Positions 58,801-64,000 of a stretch of 64,000 nt of DNA are shown piece by piece. The stretch is taken from NCBI RefSeq assembly GCF_019649055.1, contig NW_026570254.1, positions 62,001 to 126,000 of the forward strand. Direction: 5' to 3'. Under the pieces are notes generated by a model. The model did no database searches and was not told the origin of the DNA. It was given only the letters and a program-made list of their open reading frames with translations. Source of the DNA: Paramacrobiotus metropolitanus. Its lineage: Eukaryota > Tardigrada > Eutardigrada > Parachela > Macrobiotidae. The translations under genes were made by a program, and so were the position numbers. The stretch's first letter is position 1. Every line of letters starts with the position of its first letter.

Positions 58801-59943
58801 ATTTTGTGCGTTTCTGCCAACATCTCGTGACTGAGACAAATTATCGGCGGCGATGCGTAGTTCATTTACCAAACGATCATTTTCGGTTTGTTCATTTTCG
58901 AATTTAATGCGCATCTCATTAAAGTCATTCTGGAATTTTAATTTCAGATTACGTTCTGCATCCACACGAGCGTCCAGGGACATAGAGTTCCCCATTTCGT
59001 CTACTTTTGATTTCGTAGTTGCGATCCATGTCCGCAGACCCTGGAGCAGCACGGGCATCGTCTTCCGGGCGACTAATCCCACATCTTGATCGGTTTGTGT
59101 AAGGGCTAGAAGCCCATCAACTTCCTTTGCCTTAGCCAGAAATTCCTCATCAGGTTGTTCGAAGTCTTTTTCCGAAACAAACGCATGTAATTTCAATTGT
59201 GTCGGGTGAAAAGACATCCCGCCCCCCATGATACTTTTCTTTCTTGCAGATGCTTCCGGAGCTATATCCGCATTTTCACCAAACGCCATGTGAATGGGCG
59301 TATCATCCTCTGATCGGATATCCTCATCCATATCAAAATCTGGGAGAGGTTGTTCCTTGTTAAAGAGGCTTTCCTCTGAAAGTGGCTCTACGAGCTTAAG
59401 CGGTTCTGTATTTGGTTCACTACGAGTAATTTGTTCTGTATTCTCGGTAGTTTTCGATTTTGCCGCCACCGCACGCTTGGGTCGATCGTCAGAAACGGAC
59501 TCCTTTGGTTTTATTCCAACTTTTGCAGCTGCTTCAAGCGCAATAATGGCCGCTTTTCTACGATCTTCCATATTTTTCTTATATTCAGGTAACCACTTGT
59601 AAGCTTTTTTAACTGCTTCATTAAACTGTTCATCAGTGATATCCAGGTAGTCTTCTGGAATACACCGTTCAGTCTCATACCATCCATTGTAGTAAAAGGG
59701 TGCCCTTTTGTTTGGGTCCACCGATTTCCCCAACTCCTGGAAATCTACCCACGGCTTACCACAATAAGCTCTGGAACCTTTGGGTGGTTCTAGATTGAGT
59801 GCGAAATACATCAAACCTAACGGTATTTCGTCGGGTTTGAATTTAAACCTGGTTTGTGTCGCCGCGCCTTCATATGGACCTTGTATAACCTTATCTTCTG
59901 GAACTTGGCTTAGCGCCTTGTTCTTATTTTCTGGATTGGACAT
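52789..59943 (-). CDS. gag-pro: ORF1: giant gag-protease with coiled coil, zinc modules and RT N-terminus
   Basis: 2384 codons from the ATG at 59943, several times longer than a normal gag-pro. Order: N-terminal globular-looking region with CGKPWVDFQELGK and YNGWYETERC; long coiled coil about 320-630; Ser-rich linker; retrotransposon gag (capsid) domain about 815-980 (GAFTGASFQWFEKFWKDN); Asn/Gln/Gly-rich segment about 1040-1180; zinc knuckle near 1213 with spacing CX2CX3HX4C, one residue shorter than standard; aspartic protease with DTGSS near 1314 and LGLDFL; a 450-residue linker; H2C2 zinc module about 1775-1865 (QWRQKLIACFHDILVHKQ... CDIC); another linker; RT N-terminus ending at 52789. 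ORF2 continues the RT in the -1 frame. Confidence 0.95.
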   Translation of the reverse strand: MSNPENKNKALSQVPEDKVIQGPYEGAATQTRFKFKPDEIPLGLMYFALNLEPPKGSRAYCGKPWVDFQELGKSVDPNKRAPFYYNGWYETERCIPEDYLDITDEQFNEAVKKAYKWLPEYKKNMEDRRKAAIIALEAAAKVGIKPKESVSDDRPKRAVAAKSKTTENTEQITRSEPNTEPLKLVEPLSEESLFNKEQPLPDFDMDEDIRSEDDTPIHMAFGENADIAPEASARKKSIMGGGMSFHPTQLKLHAFVSEKDFEQPDEEFLAKAKEVDGLLALTQTDQDVGLVARKTMPVLLQGLRTWIATTKSKVDEMGNSMSLDARVDAERNLKLKFQNDFNEMRIKFENEQTENDRLVNELRIAADNLSQSRDVGRNAQNALNAVKDERDGLKDANRHLEKQLEEAQRELSAAKVTIDGFKAQTLPDTTKQVMDLDQKLTKAQRDLNAEKDAHKMTNKNLADAQNLSQKLAKDLDDEKKRAKDKEDTLQRDLTKANVQLNKLSTVGPMHIPKEKDEQSQKEIERLEGLLDAEKENNRKVQKELSDIKNNKKCANCESAIKAKRNAQAAAFEKDQNCNRLYEENKQLRDEWYEKQDQLTKLEDEFKQACNEHLQFRNSGLALGGGQRHFEREAPVATGDVLRSTPLSLFDPQNFSTSNEQPSAVVTNPASILRKPRQESRVEFSEAHAMPRSSSESQIPKETVPPNQRKNRSTDLRQEIFKRASDDVSRHVRKSENRDGSDIENDLMDDILADDEHRRPSSTASNESTSRSTQLEEWLIKQTQISDRAALTQECVVELISKLADKGNDKAEGSMKLLTFDDSHPEKIQKWLMNVEQCRTTNNWNDEVTCRRVTGAFTGASFQWFEKFWKDNKGKSWSDFFKPAIIEHFNGSLSKADIRRKMNNRKLDFYEPVRAYLDSFLPWFEELKISGEEQVEALLEGVQDHRPAWFREIYNASPKNYSEFEKKLQDCEKLWKRMNKDKKAPETTQRNIPAEPRSAGNNSNYENRGGRGGSSQRGNYYPTRAGRGNYGNNRGGYSRSYTETVIPQQQNSVAPVQPILSVSQPQFVPVPVYQQPQFVEQQPVQFAQTFQQPIPMQAAMPVPVQMMNPMIPVMQPQYQQPVQNLDPQYQQNAPANNNNNNNGGYNRGNYRPNNNYRGNNNQRGGYNNNNNRQQYQNGPGQNYRPQQQAGNQPPFDERNILKDKWRTNRGVEICFRCHGLHPAAGCTNQFVLPRQYEPSAELLARYNNPQQQINMMELDLPAGLSSPRPQCNKMEIQDFSQYPLADHVCLLPTLDAQAWYSVIDINYQKVKTMLDTGSSISVMSLKMAKDLNLNIHRCPDHIKGRVVHTAYQGRQLIEPLSVVVTIHEFGMAFEHAVLVSSTFDRDHVVLGLDFLATKPFVLDMNTMTWHLSRRPPGAPVFLRRETHLMSDVIRSHDFDPLIPPGVKPSPLIPALMLTERIGVAKEAKFVPYESAHLILAKADPEICILHLQKAKQSWPRPVQSPPAIKVADAPIKPEIEELVPVQAAPSKKGSDQRDEEFVRSVVQEMIRQYLPKAASVADEPVKPVIKKEIKTEKIPEPSQVRGGGGEIIVHNMQSSSWGREQVSPQPPIKQEKIRQPSPASSSSTSPSVSISPAPNSGSRQVRGGDDPLQLPIQISSLDAVLQQHPAAKYLYLGVLEKSSKSVECLSMDNKLLNVIPVERDCRDADEVHDYPSFMARNPELKRWMSPMDRPQDKSLFPTEKMFRDPQFWRETQQMCVDSRMWYKMYKKPAHANTNYTKYEVNRLIICEGILCRVPDHSGACPRIFVPHQWRQKLIACFHDILVHKQVYGRCEKLYPYLIKVFYWPDCIIEIERYEKNCDICRNSVNDRRHFELTKRKEQLHAQRATGTRKVTFSVDNPAPAGDFEDGNFIPADGMKPINIGPCPVSYEDKQAEKQREVNSQLIGNSPQEHKLISDQMSDLLPPAVRATYDTPTDVNINEQWAIWNEIQKQKALRESVGVNTAQPTVGNDEQVSEGSGRSSPRRKKSSYSRRIKREYAERDAASQMSAETVQPAPVQQQVPKNLPKRSQDVRESTDIPACVYTKDVIELAYRDAHLKQAQAQTEINLAEHDIYRFEPEPGPIDCFKMELFPASPVIIQPHSQGIIRATTAMSDEQFMEFQDEYLYTQPFLYEGKIPESNKNAVLLDGVLTLNEYGNCRLCVVNVSDKPLVLNEETNLGEVVLVDAVYQMDSPEFQESCHGDSCGVSRDEKGVPIPDKINECVAMQSQSSAPCAVDPETEETFAKIKVGEICPSKEELKQIVYQAKSVLPTKARPVGCCTIYEHSVDTGTSLPVRTPPYRTSFEDRKWLQAKTQEMIKDGIIEPTNSAWGSPICIVKRRINPGD
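55003..55197 (-). repeat. Three internal copies of the polypurine-tract junction motif
   Basis: CCCCCACGAAC occurs at 55006-55016, 55141-55151 and 55187-55197, the same 11-mer as at 37477-37487. The first copy extends to 14 bases (TCACCCCCACGAAC) that include the last three LTR bases. In ORF1 they encode or overlap a QVRGG-type repeat. Confidence 0.8.
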
Positions 59944-60071
59944 TCTTACGGTAAGTACAGTAACTATTGTGCTACAGCTTACCGTAACTTGGAAAGTTAC
60001 AATTATGCAACTCTATTTCGCTGGACAGTCCTCCTTTAAGGTTTGAACTGCTCAGTGAAAAGATTCAATCA

Positions 60072-60598
60072 CAGCCGACCTTTGCGGTTCGGCTGCAAAA
60101 CTAACTCTTAAAATTCTTTGCTGCACTTTGCGTGCTGCCGTAATTTTAACTCACAGGTCAATCACCGTTTGCCGGTGTTTACCTTTTCACGATCAACTAT
60201 CTCTAGCTGCTGATTTTGGCTACCGCTTGCGGCTTGCCTTTATCGAGCTGCTGGAGATCGTTATCTTACCTGGCCACTGACAGTGGCTCAGAGCTTACTA
60301 TCTGATTTATCTGCCGGCCAGGTACACTGACACAACAGTTCACAGTTTATTCGCCGCGGTTACTGCTTTGCGCAGACAACCCGGAAATTACCCACGAAAC
60401 ACCACTCAATTCACACAGTCGACCTTTGCGGTTTCGACTGTTTTTCCCTACGGTCCGATTAAATTAAATTTAAATTTAATTGGCGAGGAAGCTCACCAGT
60501 GAGGAAGCTCACGATTGCGAGGAAGCTCGCCAAAATAAATTAACTAGGCCAGATCAGGAACGCTGACCTCCTTCGGCGCACCTTTGCGGTTCGACGCC
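60072..60598 (-). other. Leader hairpin family A, loop ACCGCAAAGG
   Basis: Hairpin A1: 60072-60078 pairs with 60089-60095 (7 bp). A2: 60415-60422 pairs with 60434-60441 (8 bp). A3: 60575-60578 pairs with 60595-60598 plus a wobble. All have the same loop (ACCGCAAAGG in element sense). Stems differ at paired positions and stay complementary in A1 and A2. A2 and A3 are also followed by a shared TTTCC...TACGG block. Confidence 0.75.
60482..60530 (-). other. Leader hairpin family B, tetraloop CUUC
   Basis: Three adjacent hairpins at 60482-60497, 60499-60512 and 60517-60530, each with the loop CUUC in element sense. Stems GUGAG/CUCAC and GCGAG/CUCGC show a compensated pair change; the first is closed by a U-G wobble. 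Confidence 0.8.
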
Positions 60599-60681
60599 TT
60601 TCCTATACGGACCACTTTTACTGTAAATTACCACCAAACTTTCCACCAATAATTTTCTGTTACATCGGGAAAATTAAAAGA

Positions 60682-60696
60682 CACCGGTGGGCGCCA
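60682..60696 (-). other. Primer binding site, tRNA-Lys-like
   Basis: Immediately inside the 5' LTR, the minus strand reads TGGCGCCCACCGGTG. TGGCGCC complements the 3' end GGCGCCA of tRNA-Lys. The inner part fits an acceptor stem beginning GCCCACC. Confidence 0.8.
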
Positions 60697-61268
60697 TGTC
60701 GTGTATAAGCGTTCACACCGATTAGGGTTCCATGAACAATCTTTACTCTTCCACGCCTGTAATGCTCAGTCGGTAGGCACTCGTACTCTCAAACTGTAAC
60801 AGATAAACTACGGTGGAACGACGGACGACTCGGGAACACGAGAACTCGGGAATCCCTAGCGAAGAGTCCAACTACGATCTCCGGTCGCAGTTTCTACGAG
60901 GATCAACAAGAGCTAGGACGATTGTGTCACGAGCAAACCTGTATACTAAGCGATAATCCGGGAACGATTATGCACTTCCGTAAGAACAAGTATTGCTGCC
61001 TCTTTATTAATACACTTCGTAGTCCACAACACTAGGAAATCGTAATTAGAAAGCAGTCTCAGAAGTAAATCTCAGACTACTGATGTCGATATTAGAAGTG
61101 ACTGGAACTTATATAGACTCTGCGCTATGACATCACTTACACCACTAGTAAAAGAGAACAGCAAATCACAGCATTGATTGACTAGATTATTCGTATGTTT
61201 GCAGGTGGAAGGCGGACAGTCAGCATCCGTACGTACATCCCGGCGTGTGATCCTACTCCCACACGTCA
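60697..61268 (-). repeat. 5' LTR (right copy), 572 bp
   Basis: Appears identical to 36905-37476. On the minus strand, TATATAA at 61115-61109 is followed about 105 bases later by AATAAAG (61008-61002), giving a normal U3-R-U5 layout. Confidence 0.97.
61109..61115 (-). promoter_or_regulatory. LTR TATA box
   Basis: TATATAA in the 5' LTR, correctly oriented for ORF1/ORF2 transcription. The plus-strand antisense gene must use another promoter. Confidence 0.7.
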
Positions 61269-61272
61269 CGTT
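61269..61272. repeat. Target site duplication CGTT, right
   Basis: Partner of 36901-36904. Confidence 0.85.
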
Positions 61273-62052
61273 TACACAAATTAATGATTTAAGGAATCCT
61301 CATTCTTCAACTTACATAGAAAATATTTTGTTCTCCAAAAGCATCAATGGCAGCACTTAATTTCCAAAGAACATCCCGGTTTCTAACAGTTTTTCCTCGT
61401 TTAGATTTCCAGTTATTCATCTGCCAGGTTTTCATCCATTTTCCAGGACCTAAAAAGAAAGTACCAAAACATAATCATTAATGCAATTATAATTTTAAAC
61501 AATTTATATTGGCCCACTTATTTGGACATAGAAAAGCAGTTTCCATTTCTCAGTTTGTCGCACGTTCAAGACGCCAGCAACGATATCTTTATTTAAATTT
61601 AAAAATTAGGTCTAAACGTGCTCAGTTGTTAGTAACACTGGCAAAAACAAGAAAATTACATTTGAACGCGCATGAATTAAAAAAACAAATAACGCTTAAC
61701 TCGGTATGTGAAATTAATCGTATTAATACAATAATTTTATATTACGTATTATGATAATACCACATTCTTCGTACAATTCAACGCATAGGTGTTCGCGCAA
61801 CAGATAACCAGCGAATTAAACCCTTGAGAAGTCGCCTCACGCACTGCCTCCAGCACACCGAAAAGCGCAGCCCGGTTGGAAGTATCACCAGGGTGACCTC
61901 GGCTCCCAGCTAGGCTGCCGGTAGTGTTCTTGACGGTCATAGAATTATTGCAGCCCCATTACAGCCCGTAGCAAGCGCGTCGCGGAAGGCTATGGCTGTG
62001 CTGGTTTGAGCATCTCCCGTGGACGTAAACTACCCCGCGCAGGTCCCTATTG

Positions 62053-64000
62053 CTGCGGCCAAAGCGGTCGTAACCCCAGTATTGTGTCAGGAAATTAACA
62101 TGTCTGGTGCAAGCGAATTCTTCGGCATCTTGCTCGCAGTGGAATGGACCAATTTCTGTGTCCCTGAAAAACCAATTAAACCAATTTCGTTTGACACCAT
62201 GCTTCTACGCTTATGCCTGATCATTAAAATGTCGCAGTAAATACATACAGACATACATATGTGTGACCTTTCCCAAAATAATCCTCTAATCAGGCAGTAA
62301 CAGCACTGCTCTATAACTCAGCGCATACGCAGAACGAATCAAACTTACCCAGATCTTGTCGCCACATAGAAATTCCCGTTCCTATATCTTACATAGCTCC
62401 AATCCATTGTTGAACGATGGAAACTGAAATAAAGTCTGTGAATTATTAATAGGTAAACCCCTGGGTACCTGATTGATACCTTTATTAAAAACCGTTCTTG
62501 TGGTATGTGGTTTTTAAACTTTTTATCCTACTTTGATTGCGTCGAACATGTTTGTTGCAAAACAGTACATTAACGTGCTTTTCATTAATGAAATGCAGTG
62601 AATAAAATTATGTTTTATCAAGTCATACCTCCGCTAAATTTATCTGAAATTAGGCACTATCCTGGATAGAAAAGCATCGATGATTGTGCGGATTCACAGC
62701 CCAGATTGAGGAATCCACTTTGCAGGGTTAAGCAGGGATACTTGATCTATCTGTACTGTCGAAAAAAGAACTTTGGTGGATTACAATAAACTACGACTCA
62801 GAATGCGCCAGTCCCAGACAAGCAGTTGCCGACACAAACTAGAATAAACTGTACAACATACAATACTCATTAATCTTTCATATTTTATAGTAACCGTAAA
62901 TACACTGAAATAATCGTGTTTCTAATGCAGAACATAGTAAATTAGTAATTTTCATCACTTCCTCATGTACCGTATTTCGAGCCAATGGTCTGTTCAGAGG
63001 CCGTCGGCCTGGCTGCACCGCAGGACCTGCAAATTTTAGCTCGAACAAGTATGACGGCAAGCGCAGCATTTGACGGGATGTGTCATATCATTCAAATGCT
63101 ACCAATACGACGTCCGCCCAACGTTAGACCCGATTCAATAGGAAGATAAGTAAGTATTGTAAGTAATAAGTATGCGTGTTCAGGTATAAATATAGCTATT
63201 AATTGCATTTGCCGCTTGAAGCCCATGCTGAAAAGTGAAACGCTTCATATTGGGAAGTTTGTACTCGTACGAGTTTAGACCCGGATGATTCACAAGCCGA
63301 ATATTGTACGTAGTACCATGTGATGCAAAACCGGCGAAACTGATTCCATTGTGCTAAAACTTTAAAATTAATGCTAATTTTATCTGTACATAATATTATA
63401 AGTAATCTAGCCGTACACGTATTTAATGATTAATGTACAGCAATATTTTTACCCAGTAATTGGTTGTTGTTGTTGCTTGTTGTTGCGTTTAGAATTGCGT
63501 TGCGTTGCGCTGTTGAATTTAGCGTTTTTTTTTAAATTTATGCGTAGAGCATTAAATTTTATTACAGTGTAAATACGTAAACAGTGAATTGAATGCAACG
63601 ATGTCGAGATGGGCGGCATGTGCCAATCGGCACTTAACGGTTCTGGAGCACCAACTTTCTTCTTGGATTCCACAACAAGCGAAGGATCGCTTCCCGATGC
63701 TTGCCATTGGCCGGCCACGAATAACCGTAAGTTGCCTGATCTTGAGAGCGTTGTTTACGAGATCCCAACAAGGCTTTGGTTCTTGATTTTGAGCTGTTTC
63801 GTAAAACGTTTTGAGTTGCTGATGCCAACAATCTTTGACTGACTTGAGGAACTCAGCATTGTTGGAATTTGCATGTAGTTGGGCTGTTTGGCCACGAAGA
63901 TCCATCCCTGGATTGATACATCAAATGGGCATCGAGTGTTCATTAAACGCGATGATCAAACTGGGTCCGTTCTTGGTGGCAACAAGGTAGGAAATGAATG
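62053..64000. other. Right end of window, no gene named
   Basis: Should contain 5' exons of the RNase H1-like gene if they survive. The minus frame ending at 62878 starts MLRLPSYLFELKFAGPAVQP with a GTGATG after about 37 codons, and could be a first exon. The minus frame 63905-63552 opens after an acceptor-like ATCCAG and reads FLKSVKDCWHQQLKTFY. Neither matches a family I recognise. Confidence 0.35.

Larger units (their letters stand above)
59944..60681 (-). other. 5' leader of the element, structured
   Basis: About 740 nt between PBS and the ORF1 start. No long ORF. It contains two families of small hairpins listed separately and AT palindromes near 60460-60480. Packaging, dimerisation or translation-initiation roles are plausible. 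Confidence 0.6.
36905..61268 (-). mobile_element. Giant Ty3/Gypsy-like LTR retrotransposon, 24.4 kb
   Basis: Complete element in minus orientation: 5' LTR 61268-60697, PBS, leader, ORF1 (gag-protease and start of RT) 59943-52789, ORF2 (RT, RNase H, integrase) to 49268, then about 11 kb of accessory genes and non-coding arrays, polypurine junction at 37477, and 3' LTR 37476-36905. Domain order PR-RT-RH-IN marks it as Ty3/Gypsy-type. Both LTRs are 572 bp and I found no difference when reading them side by side, so insertion is recent. Typical Gypsy elements are 5-10 kb; giant forms such as planarian Burro exceed 20 kb. The element lies in an intron of the RNase H1-like gene, in the same orientation. 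Confidence 0.95.
36693..62052 (-). pseudogene. RNase H1-like gene with dead active site, split by the retrotransposon
   Basis: Minus-strand exons: about 62052-61760, 61449-61316, and 36785-36693 with the stop. The first holds TSNRAALFGVLEAVREA, the second MNNWKSKRGKTVRNRD and AIDAFGEQNIFY, the third EHVWDWSDHGFQRAKALADW. These line up with the RNase H1 fold from strand 1 to the last helix. Splice sites at 61449 (TTTTTAG), 61315 (GTAAGT) and 36786 (CCCGTAG) are good and in phase. Active-site positions are changed: YTDG to YVHG, NRAE to NRAA, the third acid to Ala in CCANTY, the GH motif to DW, and the last acid of the (N/E)RAD motif to Lys in QRAK. An in-frame TAA lies at 61959-61961. The intron 61315-36786 contains the whole 24.4-kb element; without it the intron would be about 160 bp. 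The 5' end and upstream exons are unknown. The first exon's donor is unclear. Confidence 0.8.

Noticed and set aside
61509-61754. Plus-strand ORF after the element
   Set aside because: It covers an intron and part of the RNase H1-like gene on the opposite strand and has low-complexity basic composition.

Overview
The window is animal nuclear DNA. All host genes are split by short GT-AG introns and encode metazoan families: cytosolic 5'-nucleotidase III, a Brat/NCL-1-type NHL protein, the zinc-finger factor YY1 and the secreted VWC/EGF protein NELL. Gene compactness and sequence divergence fit a small-genome invertebrate, perhaps an ecdysozoan such as a tardigrade. I cannot fix the phylum from sequence alone.

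Layout. 1-12 kb is gene-dense: NT5C3 (+), the NHL gene (+), then YY1 (-) convergent with it. 12-24 kb is gene-poor. It holds a 51-bp minisatellite, three inverted-repeat DNA transposon remnants (one TTAA-flanked, one hAT-like with a perfect 8-bp target duplication, one with nested inverted repeats) and several perfect palindromes. 24.5-35.7 kb is a 17-exon NELL gene.

36,905-61,268 is one giant LTR retrotransposon of 24.4 kb on the minus strand. Its two 572-bp LTRs look identical and it is flanked by CGTT duplications. It has a tRNA-Lys-like primer binding site, a structured leader, a 2384-codon gag-protease ORF and a Ty3/Gypsy-type RT-RNase H-integrase ORF in the -1 frame. It also carries about 11 kb of extra material: several intron-containing accessory genes of unknown family on the sense strand, one two-exon gene on the opposite strand, several hydrophobic ORFs, and an array of about ten tRNA-like units, most with an A box, a B box and a downstream T-run. 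Two of its three integrase-type H2C2 zinc modules are extra and lie outside the integrase. Fragments matching its own PBS/LTR junction and its own polypurine-tract junction recur inside it.

The element sits in an intron of an RNase H1-like gene (minus strand) whose exons lie on both sides of it. That gene has lost all five residues of the RNase H active site and has an in-frame stop. The last 2 kb hold no gene I can name.

The strongest candidate for an undescribed system is the giant element: a retrotransposon with a virus-like accessory gene set, genes on both strands, an internal Pol III-type tRNA-like array and repeated covarying leader hairpins.
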